From Microbacterium sp. CSI-V (GTDB lineage Bacteria; Actinomycetota; Actinomycetes; Actinomycetales; Microbacteriaceae), in NCBI RefSeq assembly GCF_001984105.1, contig NZ_MTQM01000006.1, forward strand, positions 232,617-296,616: 64,000 bases of DNA. The letters run 5' to 3'. Positions 6,451 through 16,500 of the stretch are shown one piece after another. Made by a program: the position numbers and the translations under genes. The number at the start of each line of letters is the position of its first letter. The stretch's first letter is position 1. The notes beneath the pieces are model-generated. The model did not search any database, had not been told where the DNA came from, and saw only the letters and a program-made list of their open reading frames with translations.

Positions 6451-9087
6451 TCAGTGGCCCGCTTCGTCCCAATCGCCGCCGCGGCCGATCTGCACGTCGA
6501 GCGGGACCGACAGGTCGGCGGCGTCGGCCATGCGGGCGCGCACGATCCCCTCGACGGAATCCCACTCCCCCGGCGCGACCTCCACCACGAGTTCGTCGTG
6601 GATCTGCAGCAGCACCCGCGAATGCAGCCCCGAGGAGGCCAGCTCGCCGCGGATGCGGAACAGGGCGATCTTCATGATGTCGGCGGCGCTGCCCTGGATG
6701 GGGGCGTTCAGCGCCGCGCGCTCCGCGTTCTCGCGCAGCACGCGGTTCATGCTCGTGAGGTCGGGGAACGGACGACGGCGCCCGAAGATCGTCTCGGTGT
6801 AGCCGTCCTGACGGGCCTGTTCGACCGAACCCCGCAGGTAGTCGCGCACCGCGCCGAACCGCGCGAAGTACTCGAGCATGAGCTGCTTCGCCTCGGACTG
6901 CTCGATGCGCAGCTGCTTCGAGAGGCCGAACGCCGACAGGCCGTAGACCAGGCCGTACGACATCGCCTTGACCTTCGTGCGCATGGCCGGAGTGACCTCC
7001 GACGGCTCGACGCCGAAGACGCGCGACCCGACGAACCGGTGCAGGTCTTCGCCGGAGTTGAAGGCCTCGATGAGGCCCGGATCGCCCGAGAGGTGCGCCA
7101 TGATGCGCATCTCGATCTGCGAGTAGTCGGCGGTCAAAAGCGTCTCGTAGCCGTCGCCGACCTCGAACGCGGCGCGGATGCGACGGCTCTCCTCGGTGCG
7201 GATCGGGATGTTCTGCAGGTTCGGGTCGGTGCTCGACAGGCGCCCGGTCTGGCTGCCGGTCTGCACGTACGTGGTGTGGATGCGGCCGTCGGCGCCGATC
7301 GCCGCGTCGAGGGCGTCGATGATCTGCTTGAGCTTCGTGGCCTCCCGGTGACGCAGCAGCAGGTCGAGGAACGGGTGGTGGGCGTTCTCCTGCAGGTCCG
7401 CGAGGGCTGCGGCATCCGTGGTGTACCCGCTCTTGGTCTTGCGGGTCTTCGGCAGCTGCAGCTCGTCGAACAAGACCTCTTGCAGCTGCTTCGGCGATCC
7501 GAGGTTGACCTCGTGTCCGATCGAGGCGTACGCCTGCTGAGCGAGCTCGTCGGCGCGCGCGGCCAGTTCGCCGGAGAAACGCGACAACTTCTCGTGCGAC
7601 ACCGCGACGCCCGCCAGCTCCATGTCGGCCAGCGCGGTGAGTGTCGGCAGCTCGATGTCGTCGAGGACCTCCGCGACACGGTCGGGCAGATCGCCGCGCT
7701 GCGCGTCGGAGACCCGGCGCACGTACCACGACAGCTGCCCGGGCGTGGCGCCGTCGGTCTCGGGCACGAGCTGCGTGGGATCGGCCTCGGGAAGCTTCTC
7801 GCCGAGGTAGCGGTCGACGAGGTCGGCGAGCGTCTTGTCCGGGAAGCTCGGCCGCACGAGCCAGCCCGCGAGGATCACGTCGTCCACGATCCCCCCGACC
7901 TCGACGCCGGAGCGTGCGAGCGCCTTCAGTTGGGGCTTCGCCCCCGCGAAGGCCTTCGGAGCATCGGATGCCAGCCACCCCGCGAGCGCGTCGCGCACGG
8001 CGTCCGACCACTCGGCCTCGGCCGCGGCCGTGTCGGTCGCGAGACCGATACGCGTGGGGGCGGCCGCGAGCAGATCGACGGTGACGCCCACAGTGCCGGT
8101 GGCGGCGGCGGCCCAGTCCGCGAGACCGGCGCCGTCGAGGACGGCGGCCGTCGGCGCCTGGGCGGTGGGCAGCGCCGGTTCGTCGGCGACGGGGTCGGCG
8201 CCGAACGCGTCGAAGACACGCGGCAGCAGCGTGCGGAACTCGAGCCGCGCGAAGATGTCGCGCACCCCCTGGGCGTCGATCGGCTGCACCGCGAGATCGG
8301 CGGGAGCCTTCTCGAGCTCGACGTCGCGCAGCAGGCGGTTGAGCGCGCGGTTGCGCTTCACGTCGTCGAGGTGCTCGCGCAGGTTGTTCCCCGCGACGCC
8401 GGTGATCTTGTCGGCGTTCTCGAGCAGCGCCTCGAGCGAGCCCCACTGGGTGAGCCACTTCACCGCGGTCTTCTCGCCCACCTTGGGCACGCCCGGGAGG
8501 TTGTCGCTCGTCTCGCCCACGAGGGCCGCGATCTCGGGGTACTGCGCCGGCGGCAGGCCGTACTTCTCGATCACGGCGTCGGTGTCGTAGCGCTTCAGCT
8601 GGGACACGCCCTGCACGTTCGGGTAGAGCAGGGTGATGTCGTCGTTCACGAGCTGGATCGTGTCGCGGTCGCCGGAGCAGACGAGAACCGAGAACCCGGC
8701 CTCGGACGCCTCGGTGGCGAGGGTCGCGAGGATGTCGTCGGCCTCGACCTCTTCCTTGGTCAGGACCGCGACGTTCAGGGCTCGGAGGCAGTCCTGCAGG
8801 AGCGGGATCTGTCCCTTGAACTCGGCCGGGGATTCGCTGCGGTTGGCCTTGTACTCGCTGTACTCCTTCGTGCGGAAGGACTGCCGCGACGTGTCGAACG
8901 CCACGGCCAGGTGGGTCGGCTTCTCGGCCTTCACGAGATTGACGAACATCGACAGGAAGCCGTAGATGCCGTTGGTGTGCTGGCCGTCCTTCGTGGAGAA
9001 GTTGTCGACGGGAAGGGCGTAGAACGCCCGGTACGCCAGCGAGTGGCCGTCGACGACGAGGAGAGTAGGCTTTTCGGCATCCGTCAC
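6451..9087 (-). CDS. polA: DNA polymerase I
   Basis: 878 residues from GTG at 9087. Longer in-frame starts add Arg-rich sequence without homology, and a -10 hexamer (TACGCT, 9094-9099) lies 6 bp before this GTG. The N-terminal 5' nuclease domain (about 1-300) starts LLVVDGHSLAYRAFYALP and has YGFLSMFVNL and the helix-hairpin-helix GVPKVGEKTAVKWL. A middle 3'-5' exonuclease-like domain (about 310-480) appears to lack the catalytic acidic residues, as usual in actinobacteria. The polymerase domain has motif A DYSQIEMR near residue 657, the O-helix region KAMSYGLVYGLSAFGL, and motif C QIHDELV near residue 830. Role: Okazaki fragment maturation and repair. Confidence 0.97.
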   Translation of the reverse strand: MTDAEKPTLLVVDGHSLAYRAFYALPVDNFSTKDGQHTNGIYGFLSMFVNLVKAEKPTHLAVAFDTSRQSFRTKEYSEYKANRSESPAEFKGQIPLLQDCLRALNVAVLTKEEVEADDILATLATEASEAGFSVLVCSGDRDTIQLVNDDITLLYPNVQGVSQLKRYDTDAVIEKYGLPPAQYPEIAALVGETSDNLPGVPKVGEKTAVKWLTQWGSLEALLENADKITGVAGNNLREHLDDVKRNRALNRLLRDVELEKAPADLAVQPIDAQGVRDIFARLEFRTLLPRVFDAFGADPVADEPALPTAQAPTAAVLDGAGLADWAAAATGTVGVTVDLLAAAPTRIGLATDTAAAEAEWSDAVRDALAGWLASDAPKAFAGAKPQLKALARSGVEVGGIVDDVILAGWLVRPSFPDKTLADLVDRYLGEKLPEADPTQLVPETDGATPGQLSWYVRRVSDAQRGDLPDRVAEVLDDIELPTLTALADMELAGVAVSHEKLSRFSGELAARADELAQQAYASIGHEVNLGSPKQLQEVLFDELQLPKTRKTKSGYTTDAAALADLQENAHHPFLDLLLRHREATKLKQIIDALDAAIGADGRIHTTYVQTGSQTGRLSSTDPNLQNIPIRTEESRRIRAAFEVGDGYETLLTADYSQIEMRIMAHLSGDPGLIEAFNSGEDLHRFVGSRVFGVEPSEVTPAMRTKVKAMSYGLVYGLSAFGLSKQLRIEQSEAKQLMLEYFARFGAVRDYLRGSVEQARQDGYTETIFGRRRPFPDLTSMNRVLRENAERAALNAPIQGSAADIMKIALFRIRGELASSGLHSRVLLQIHDELVVEVAPGEWDSVEGIVRARMADAADLSVPLDVQIGRGGDWDEAGH

Positions 9088-9093
9088 TCGTCC

Positions 9094-9099
9094 AGCGTA
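9094..9099 (-). promoter_or_regulatory. Putative -10 hexamer of polA (leaderless)
   Basis: TACGCT on the minus strand, 6 bp before the GTG at 9087. Together with the homology boundary this supports that start codon. Confidence 0.5.
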
Positions 9100-9146
9100 A
9101 CGAGAACCACGGACACTCCCCCGGCCCCGGCTCCTCGAAGGCGACG

Positions 9147-9581
9147 ATGACCTCCACGACACCCGACACCACGTCCGGCCTCGACTGGGCGAAGGAGCGC
9201 GGAATGGGCGCCCTCGCCGAGAAGATGGGCATCGAATGGGTCGAGTTCTCGGTCGAGCGCAGCGTCGCCACCATGCCCGTCGAGGGCAACACGCAGCCGG
9301 TCGGCCTCCTCCACGGCGGTGCGTACGTCGTCCTCGGCGAATCCCTCGGCTCGATGGCTGCGAACCTCTACGCCGGGTCCGGCAAACTTGCGGTCGGAAT
9401 CGACATCAACGCCACACACACGCGCTCCGCCACCTCCGGCATCGTCACCGGCGTGTGCACGCCCATCCACCTCGGTCGCTCGCTCACCGTGCACGAGATC
9501 GCGGTCACGGACGAGCAGGGCCGCCGCTGCTCGACCATCCGGATCACGAACATGATCAAGGACGCCCCGGCCCCGGCCTGA
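9147..9581 (+). CDS. PaaI-type hotdog thioesterase
   Basis: 144 residues, the normal size. The hotdog helix motif LLHGGAYVVLGESLGS (about residues 52-67) carries the HGG signature and the catalytic-position acidic residue (Glu in LGESLG). The strand GIDINATHTRSA and the C-terminal IRITNMIK follow the family pattern. It probably hydrolyses an acyl-CoA thioester. Close actinobacterial relatives are annotated as PaaI/YdiI-like, and a role in 1,4-dihydroxy-2-naphthoyl-CoA hydrolysis (menaquinone synthesis) or general acyl-CoA clearance is possible but not shown. GAAGG lies 5 bp before the ATG. It diverges from polA and converges with pdtaR, sharing a strong hairpin terminator. Confidence 0.85.
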   Translation: MTSTTPDTTSGLDWAKERGMGALAEKMGIEWVEFSVERSVATMPVEGNTQPVGLLHGGAYVVLGESLGSMAANLYAGSGKLAVGIDINATHTRSATSGIVTGVCTPIHLGRSLTVHEIAVTDEQGRRCSTIRITNMIKDAPAPA

Positions 9582-9586
9582 ACAGA

Positions 9587-9618
9587 AGAATGGATGCCAC
9601 CGGAGTGGCATCCATTCT
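9587..9618. terminator. Bidirectional terminator between the thioesterase and pdtaR
   Basis: Perfect 14-bp stem (AGAATGGATGCCAC with its complement) and a 4-nt loop CGGA, lying between two convergent genes 5 bp past the thioesterase stop and 15 bp past the pdtaR stop. Confidence 0.9.
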
Positions 9619-9633
9619 CGAAGAATCGGGCGA

Positions 9634-10254
9634 TCAGGCCTTCTTGGGGGCCAGCTGCTCGATGATGGCCTTCGCCACGTCCTGCATCGTCAGGCGACGG
9701 TCCATCGACGCCTTCTGGATCCACCGGAAGGCCTCGGGCTCGCTCAGCCCCATCTTCTCGTTGAGGAGGCCCTTCGCGCGGTCGACGAGCTTGCGGGTCT
9801 CGAAGCGCTCGACCATGTCGGCGACCTCGGCCTCGAGCGTGATGATCTGCTCGTAGCGGGCCAGGGCGATCTCGATCGCGGGCAGCAGGTCGTTCGGCGT
9901 GAAGGGCTTCACGACGTACGCGAGCGCGCCGGCCTCGCTCGCCCGCTCGACGAGTTCCTTCTGGCTGAAGGCCGTGAGCAGCACGACCGGGGCGATGTGG
10001 TTCTTGCTCAGCTTCTCAGCCGCGCTGATGCCGTCGAGCTGCGGCATCTTGACGTCCATGATGACGAGGTCGGGACGCAGTTCGGTGGCCAGCTGCACGG
10101 CGGTCTCACCGTCACCGGCCTCGCCGACGACGTCGAAGCCGTTGTCGCGGAGGATCTCGACGATGTCGAGGCGGATGAGCGACTCGTCTTCCGCCACGAC
10201 GACACGGCGGGGGGCGGTGGGCGCGCTCACCGGCGCGGCTTCGTGATCTGTCAC
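9634..10254 (-). CDS. pdtaR: ANTAR-domain response regulator (PdtaR)
   Basis: 206 residues. The receiver domain (about 15-130) has the acidic pair in VAEDES, phosphoacceptor Asp in VIMDVKMPQLDG, Thr in VVLLTAF and Lys in VVKPFTP. The C-terminal ANTAR RNA-binding domain (about 140-200) has the typical helix KLVDRAKGLLNEKMGLSEPEAFRW. This matches the actinobacterial PdtaR/Rv1626 family, which is phosphorylated by a histidine kinase (PdtaS) and binds dual hairpins in mRNA leaders to cause antitermination (family knowledge). No kinase gene is in the window. Its place between tRNA-Leu and polA is conserved synteny. A hexamer TAGGAT lies 6 bp before the GTG start. Confidence 0.93.
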   Translation of the reverse strand: MTDHEAAPVSAPTAPRRVVVAEDESLIRLDIVEILRDNGFDVVGEAGDGETAVQLATELRPDLVIMDVKMPQLDGISAAEKLSKNHIAPVVLLTAFSQKELVERASEAGALAYVVKPFTPNDLLPAIEIALARYEQIITLEAEVADMVERFETRKLVDRAKGLLNEKMGLSEPEAFRWIQKASMDRRLTMQDVAKAIIEQLAPKKA

Positions 10255-10260
10255 GGTTCC

Positions 10261-10266
10261 ATCCTA
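10261..10266 (-). promoter_or_regulatory. Putative -10 hexamer of pdtaR (leaderless)
   Basis: TAGGAT on the minus strand, 6 bp before the GTG at 10254; no room for a ribosome binding site. Confidence 0.5.
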
Positions 10267-10348
10267 AGACTGTGGCTGCAAGGATCACGCGAACGGTGAT
10301 CCCGGACTGCGGCGCCGACGAGCACCGCGGGGGAAAAGGATACCTGGT

Positions 10349-10367
10349 CGACTCCGGACGGGAGTCG
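10349..10367 (-). terminator. Hairpin terminator after tRNA-Leu
   Basis: 7-bp perfect stem (CGACTCC with GGAGTCG) and a 5-nt loop. On the minus strand a TTTT run follows about 11 nt later. It lies 12 bp past the tRNA 3' end. Confidence 0.6.
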
Positions 10368-10379
10368 GCTCATCCATCG

Positions 10380-10462
10380 TGCCGGTGGTGGGACTCGAAC
10401 CCACACGCCCTTGCGGACAGAGCATTTTGAGTGCCCCGCGTCTGCCATTCCGCCACACCGGC
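10380..10462 (-). tRNA. tRNA-Leu (anticodon CAA)
   Basis: 83 nt. The acceptor stem GCCGGTG pairs with CACCGGC and the discriminator is A. The D-arm region is GGCGGAATGGCAGACGC. The anticodon stem GGGCA/TGCTC encloses the loop CTCAAAA, giving anticodon CAA for UUG codons. A long variable arm is present, as expected for a class II leucine tRNA. The T-arm is GTGGGTTCGAGTCCCAC. The 3' CCA is not encoded. A possible -10 TAGGTT lies at 10480-10485 on the minus strand. There is no integrase or duplicated 3' end nearby, so it has not served as a visible integration site. Confidence 0.97.
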
Positions 10463-10499
10463 AGGTGTTCTGCGTCCCCAACCTACCCGGCGGGAACGA

Positions 10500-10530
10500 C
10501 GACGCGCGCCGGCGGAACCGGCGCGCGTCG
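10500..10530 (-). terminator. Hairpin terminator of pyk
   Basis: Perfect 13-bp GC-rich stem (CGACGCGCGCCGG and its complement) with a 5-nt loop, 7 bp past the pyk stop. Confidence 0.85.
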
Positions 10531-10537
10531 CCCTGGA

Positions 10538-11983
10538 TCAGTTCTCGCGGTAGACCGGAGCCGCGCCGTGCACGGCGTCACCCACGCGGTGCACGCGCAG
10601 GTCGTTGGTCGAACCGACGATTCCGGGAGGGGAACCCGAGATGACCACGACCTTGTCGCCGACCTTGGCCAGGTCGTGGGACAGCAGGTAGTCGTCCACC
10701 TGCAGGTACATCTTGTCGGTGTGCGACACGTGCTCGACCAGGGTCGAGCGCACGCCCCACGTGAGCGCGAGGCGACGGCGGATGCCGGGCTCGGGCGTGA
10801 ACGCGATCATCGGGATCGTGGAGCGCAGACGCGACATGCGGCGCGCCGAGTCTCCCGACTCGGTGAAGACGCAGAGGTACTTCGCGTCGACGAAGTCGGC
10901 GACCTCGACGGCGGCGAGCGTGATGGCGCCACCCTGCGTACGCGGCTTGTTGGTGAGGGGCGCGATGCGCTCCAGGCCGTGCTCCTCGGTGGACTGCACG
11001 ATGCGGGCCATCGTCTCGACCACGACGACGGGGTACGCGCCCACGCTCGTCTCGCCCGAGAGCATGACCGCGTCGGCGCCGTCGAGCACCGCGTTGGCGA
11101 CGTCGCTGGTCTCGGCGCGGGTGGGCACCGGGTTGGTGATCATCGATTCGAGCATCTGCGTCGCGACGATGACGGGCTTCGCCATGCGGCGCGACAGCTC
11201 GACGGCGCGCTTCTGCACGATCGGGACGGCCTCGAGCGGCAGTTCGACGCCGAGGTCGCCGCGGGCGACCATGATGCCGTCGAACGCGTCGATGATCTCT
11301 TCGAGGTTGTCGACCGCCTGCGGCTTCTCGATCTTGGCGATGACCGGGATGTACCGACCCTCTTCGCCCATGATCTCGTGCACGCGCTCGATGTCCTTGG
11401 CATCCCGCACGAACGACAGCGCGATGAGGTCGGCGCCGGCGCGCAGGCCCCAGCGCAGATCGGCCTCGTCCTTCTCGCTCAGCGCGGGGACGTTCACGGC
11501 CACGCCGGGCAGGTTGATGCCCTTGTTGTTGGACACCGGGCCGCCGACGATCACCTTGGTGGTCACCACGGTGCCGTCGGTCTCGACGACCTCGACGCGG
11601 ACCTTGCCGTCGTCGATGAGGAGGAAGTCGCCCGGCTTGACGTCGTGGGGCAGGCCCTTGAACGTCGTGCCGACGATCTCCTTCGTGCCGAGGATGTCCT
11701 CGACGGTGATCTTGAAGATGTCGCCGGGGGCGAGGTCGTGCGGGCCGTTCTCGAACTTGCCGAGGCGGATCTTCGGACCCTGGAGGTCGACGAGGGCCGC
11801 GACCGGGCGGCCCGCGTCCTCGGCCGCCTTGCGCACGTTGGCGAAGTTGGCGTCGTGCACGGAGTAGTCTCCGTGGCTCAGGTTCAGTCGGGCGACGTCC
11901 ACCCCGGCATCGATGATGGCGCGAACCATCTCATACGACGACGTGGCGGGGCCGAGGGTTGCGACGATCTTGGCGCGTCTCAT
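10538..11983 (-). CDS. pyk: Pyruvate kinase
   Basis: 481 residues, full length. It converts phosphoenolpyruvate and ADP to pyruvate and ATP, the last step of glycolysis. The N-terminus KIVATLGPATSS, ARLNLSHGD, LQGPKIRLG, the active-site VIAKIEKPQAV (catalytic Lys), the Mg-binding VARGDLGVE, and ATQMLESM are all present. A B domain (about 70-170) and a C-terminal allosteric domain (about 350-481) follow the usual plan. A possible -10 TATCCT (minus strand, 12002-12007) and a GGAG ribosome binding site precede the ATG. It lies downstream of gltD but is probably transcribed from its own promoter. Confidence 0.97.
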   Translation of the reverse strand: MRRAKIVATLGPATSSYEMVRAIIDAGVDVARLNLSHGDYSVHDANFANVRKAAEDAGRPVAALVDLQGPKIRLGKFENGPHDLAPGDIFKITVEDILGTKEIVGTTFKGLPHDVKPGDFLLIDDGKVRVEVVETDGTVVTTKVIVGGPVSNNKGINLPGVAVNVPALSEKDEADLRWGLRAGADLIALSFVRDAKDIERVHEIMGEEGRYIPVIAKIEKPQAVDNLEEIIDAFDGIMVARGDLGVELPLEAVPIVQKRAVELSRRMAKPVIVATQMLESMITNPVPTRAETSDVANAVLDGADAVMLSGETSVGAYPVVVVETMARIVQSTEEHGLERIAPLTNKPRTQGGAITLAAVEVADFVDAKYLCVFTESGDSARRMSRLRSTIPMIAFTPEPGIRRRLALTWGVRSTLVEHVSHTDKMYLQVDDYLLSHDLAKVGDKVVVISGSPPGIVGSTNDLRVHRVGDAVHGAAPVYREN

Positions 11984-12038
11984 CCGTTTTCAAGCTCCGT
12001 GAGGATATTCGGGAAGTGGCCGATCGGCCCTTGCCAGC

Positions 12039-13505
12039 TTAGGCGGGCAAGAGGCCGATGGCGACATCGGTCGGGCGTACGGGTGCCGGGAGCACCGTCT
12101 CGCCCATGAGGAACGTGTCGACCTCGGCGGCCGCGGCACGGCCCTCGGCGATCGCCCACACGATCAGCGACTGTCCGCGCCCGGCGTCACCGGCCACGAA
12201 CACGCCGGGGGCGGTCGTGGCGTAGGTGGCGTCGCGCTCGACGTTCCCGCGCGAGGTGAACTGCGCACCCAGCTGCTGCTCGAGGTACTCGCGCTCGGGG
12301 CCGGTGAAGCCCATCGCGATGAGCACCAGGTCGGCGGGGATCTCACGCTCGGTGCCGCTCTTGGGCACGCGGCGTCCGTCGACGTACTCGGTCTCGGCGA
12401 CGCGCAGAGCGCGCACCTCGCCCGCCCCGTTGCCGAGGAACTCGACCGTCGAGGCGAGGAACGTGCGCTCCCCGCCCTCTTCGTGGGCGGAGGCCATCTC
12501 GAACAGGTTCGGCATCATCGGCCACGGCTGGTCCATCGGACGCTCGGTGGGCGGCTGCTTGCCGATCGCGAGGTTGGTGACGCTGAGCGCCCCCTGACGG
12601 TGCGCCGTGCCGATGCAGTCGGCGCCGGTGTCGCCGCCGCCGATCACGACGACGTGCTTGCCGTGCGCGGTGATCTGCTGCGGGACCTGGTCGCCCGCGA
12701 CGGCCTTGTTGCCCTCGACGAGGTACTCCATCGCGAAGTGCACGCCGTCGAGGTCGCGACCCGGGATCGCCAGGTCACGCGGGACGGTCGAGCCGGTGGC
12801 CACCACGACGGCGTCGTAGCGGGCACGGAGGTCGCTCCACGAGATGTCGGTGCCGATCTCGACGCCCGCGCGGAAGCGCGTGCCCTCCGCCTGCATCTGA
12901 CGCAGGCGCAGCTCGAGATGGCGCTTCTCCATCTTGAAGTCTGGGATGCCGTAGCGCAGGAGTCCGCCGATGCGGTCATCGCGCTCGTACACGGCGACCG
13001 TGTGGCCGGCCCGGGTGAGCTGCTGAGCGGCCGCGAGGCCGGCGGGACCCGATCCGACGACGGCGACCGTCTTCCCGGTGAGGCGCTCCGGCGGCTCAGG
13101 CTCGACCCAGCCGTTCGAGAACGCCTCGTCGATGATCGAGACCTCGACCTGCTTGATGGTCACCGCGGGCTGGTTGATGCCCAGCACGCACGAGCTCTCG
13201 CACGGCGCGGGGCAGAGGCGCCCCGTGAACTCCGGGAAGTTGTTCGTCGCGTGCAGGCGCTCGATCGCCGAGCGGCCCTCGCCGCGCCACGTGAGGTCGT
13301 TCCACTCCGGGATGAGGTTCCCGAGCGGGCAGCCCTGGTGACAGAACGGGATGCCGCAGTCCATGCAGCGCCCGGCCTGGCGGCGCACGACGGCCGGGTC
13401 ACCCGGCTCGTACACCTCTTTCCAGTCCATGATCCGCACGGGGACGGGACGACGCGGCGGAAGCTCCCGCTGCGTGGTCTTCAGAAAGCCCTTCGGGTCA
13501 GCCAC
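12039..13505 (-). CDS. gltD: Glutamate synthase small subunit
   Basis: 488 residues. It is the NADPH- and FAD-binding beta subunit that passes electrons to GltB for glutamate synthesis from glutamine and 2-oxoglutarate. The N-terminal cysteine-rich region binds two [4Fe-4S] clusters: [18 protein letters not shown] (about residues 42-59) and [10 protein letters not shown] (about 95-105). Two Rossmann folds follow: FAD motif [12 protein letters not shown] near residue 150 and the NADPH motif [11 protein letters not shown] near residue 290. [19 protein letters not shown] is the C-terminal FAD segment. A strong GGAGGTGAC precedes the GTG start, which overlaps the gltB stop by 8 bp. Confidence 0.97.
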   Translation of the reverse strand: MADPKGFLKTTQRELPPRRPVPVRIMDWKEVYEPGDPAVVRRQAGRCMDCGIPFCHQGCPLGNLIPEWNDLTWRGEGRSAIERLHATNNFPEFTGRLCPAPCESSCVLGINQPAVTIKQVEVSIIDEAFSNGWVEPEPPERLTGKTVAVVGSGPAGLAAAQQLTRAGHTVAVYERDDRIGGLLRYGIPDFKMEKRHLELRLRQMQAEGTRFRAGVEIGTDISWSDLRARYDAVVVATGSTVPRDLAIPGRDLDGVHFAMEYLVEGNKAVAGDQVPQQITAHGKHVVVIGGGDTGADCIGTAHRQGALSVTNLAIGKQPPTERPMDQPWPMMPNLFEMASAHEEGGERTFLASTVEFLGNGAGEVRALRVAETEYVDGRRVPKSGTEREIPADLVLIAMGFTGPEREYLEQQLGAQFTSRGNVERDATYATTAPGVFVAGDAGRGQSLIVWAIAEGRAAAAEVDTFLMGETVLPAPVRPTDVAIGLLPA

Positions 13506-16500
13506 CCGTCACCTCCAGAATGCGCGTCCAGACGACGTCGCCGTCGGGGTCGAGCCCCTCGGCGACAGCCTCCTGGCGGGTCTGCAGAACAGCGGCGTAG
13601 TCGCGCGGCAGCACCCGGACGAAGTTCCCCACCTCGGCGTCGAAGTCCGCGAGCAGACGACGGGCCAGCGTGGAGTCGGTCTCGGCGACGTGCTTCTCGA
13701 GCAGGTCGCGCAGGATCTCGGCATCCCCCGATCCGAGGGGACCGAGTTCGAGCTCACCGGATGCCACGGCCTCACGGTTCACCAGGTCGGTGTCGAGCTT
13801 GTAGACGTACGCCTGCCCGCCGGACATGCCGGCACCGAGGTTGCGGCCGGTCGCACCGAGGATCACGGCGAGACCACCGGTCATGTACTCCAGCGCGTGG
13901 TCGCCCACGCCCTCGACGACCGCGGTCGCACCGGAGTTGCGGACGAGGAACCGCTCCCCCACGACGCCGTTGAGGAACATCTGTCCTTGCGTGGCGCCGT
14001 ACCCGATGACGTTTCCGGCGATGACGTTCTCGGACGCGTCGAACGTCGAGCCGCGCGGCGGACGCACGACGATCTTACCCCCGGAGAGACCCTTGCCGAC
14101 GTAGTCGTTCGAGTCGCCCTCGAGGCGCAGCGTGATGCCCGAGGGCATGAACGCGCCGAAGGACTGCCCCGCGGACCCGGTCAGGCGGACGTCGATCGCG
14201 CCGTCGGTGAGACCGTGCTCGCCGTGCGCCTTGGTGACGTGGTGGCCGAGCATCGTCCCGACCGCGCGCGCGGTGTTGCGCACCGGCAGCTCGATCGTGA
14301 TCCGACCGCCGTGTGCGACGACATCCTGCGCGCGCTCGATGAGCTGAACGTCGAAGTGCTCCTCGAGCTCGTGGTTCTGGTTGCGGCCGTGGCGACGCGG
14401 CTCGTCCTCGGCGAAGCGCGGGCCCTCGAGGATCGGGGCGAGGTTGAGACCCCGCGCCTTCCAGTGCTCCACGGCGCCGTTGACGTCGAGGAGTTCGGTG
14501 CGGCCGACGATCTCGTCGATCGAGCGGTAGCCGAGGGCGGCGAGGTACTCGCGCACCTCCTGCGCGATGAACTCCATGAAGTTCACGACGTACTCGGCCT
14601 TGCCGTTGAAGCGCTGGCGCAGGACCGGGTTCTGCGTCGCCACGCCCACGGGGCAGGTGTCGAGGTGGCACACGCGCATCATGATGCAGCCGGAGACGAC
14701 GAGCGGCGCGGTCGCGAAACCGAACTCCTCGGCGCCCAGGAGTGCGCCAATGATCACGTCGCGACCGGTCTTCATCTGACCGTCGACCTGAACGACGACG
14801 CGGTCGCGCATGCCGTTGAGCATGAGCGTCTGCTGCGTCTCGGCCAGGCCCAGCTCCCACGGCGTGCCCGCGTGCTTGAGCGAGTTCATCGGGCTCGCAC
14901 CCGTGCCGCCGTCCTGCCCGGAGACGAGGATGACGTCGCTCAGCGCCTTCGCCACACCCGCCGCGACCGCGCCGATGCCCGACTGGCTCACGAGCTTGGT
15001 GTGGATGCGAGCGGACGGGTTCGCGCGCTTCAGGTCGAAGATCAGCTGCTTGAGGTCTTCGATCGAGTAGATGTCGTGGTGCGGCGGCGGGGAGATGAGT
15101 CCGACGCCGGCCGTCGCGTGACGGGTGCGCGCGACCCACGGGTACACCTTGGTCGGCGGCAGCTGACCGCCCTCGCCGGGCTTGGCGCCCTGGGCGAGCT
15201 TGATCTGGATGTCGTCCGCCTCGGTGAGGTACAGGCTCGTGACACCGAATCGACCGGATGCCACCTGCTTGATGGCGCTGCGACGCTCGGGGTCGAGCAG
15301 ACGATCGACGTCTTCGCCGCCCTCGCCGGTGTTCGACTTGCCGCCGATGCGGTTCATCGCGATGGCCAGGGTCTCGTGCGCCTCCTGGGAGATCGAGCCG
15401 TAGCTCATCGCTCCGGTCGAGAAGCGCTTCACGATCGACGACACCGACTCGACCTCGTCGATCGGCACGGGCGGCCGCTGGCCGGTGCGCAGCGAGAACA
15501 GGCCGCGCAGCGTCTTGAGCTCGTGGGCCTGGTCGTCGATGAGCTTGGTGTACTCGCGGAAGATGTCGTACCGGCGCTCGCGCGTGGCGTGCTGCAGACG
15601 GAACACCGTGTCCGGGTTGAACAGGTGCGGTGCGCCGTCGCGGCGCCACTGGTACTCGCCGCCGGTCCACAGACGTTCGTGGGCGCGGGCTGCGGCATCC
15701 TCGGGGTAGGCGTACTCGTGGCGCGCGGCGTTCTCGGCCGCGATGACGTCGAGTCCCACGCCGCCGAGCTTGGTCTCGGTGCCGGTGAAGTAGGCATCCA
15801 CGAATTCGCGCGAGAGGCCGACGGCCTCGAACACCTGGGCGCCCGCGTACGACGACACGGTCGAGATGCCCATCTTCGACATGATCTTCAGAACGCCCTT
15901 GCCGAGCGCGTAGATCAGGTTCTTGACGGCCTTCTCGGGCGTGACGCCCGTGATGAAACCGGCGCGCACGAGGTATTCGACGGTCTCCATGGCCAGGTAC
16001 GGGTTCACCGCCGAGGCGCCGTACCCGATCAGGGTCGCGATGTGGTGCACCTCGCGCACGTCACCGGCCTCGACCACGAGACCGACCTTCATGCGGGTCT
16101 CTTTGCGGATGAGGTGGTGGTGGACCGCGGCGAGCATGAGCAGCGACGGGATCGGCGCGAGGTCCTTGTTCGAGTCGCGGTCGCTGAGCACGATGAACTC
16201 GGCGCCGTCCTCGATCGCGTGGTCGACCTCGGAGCACATCTGCGCGATGCGCTTCTGCATGCCCTTGTGGCCGGCCTCGACGCGGTACAGGCCGCGGATC
16301 GTCACCGACGAACGTCCCGGCAGGGCGGTGTCGATGTGCTGGATCTTGGCGAGTTCGTCGTTGTCGATCACGGGGAAGTCGAGCGTCACGGTCCGCGTGT
16401 GCTCCGGACCCCAGTCGAGGAGGTTCCGCTCGGGTCCGAGACCCAGCGACAGCGACGTGACCACTTCTTCGCGGATCGAGTCCAGCGGCGGGTTCGTGAC

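Noticed and set aside
10380..10462. tRNA-Leu as an integration site
   Set aside because: No integrase and no repeated tRNA 3' end nearby; the flanking genes are in conserved order.
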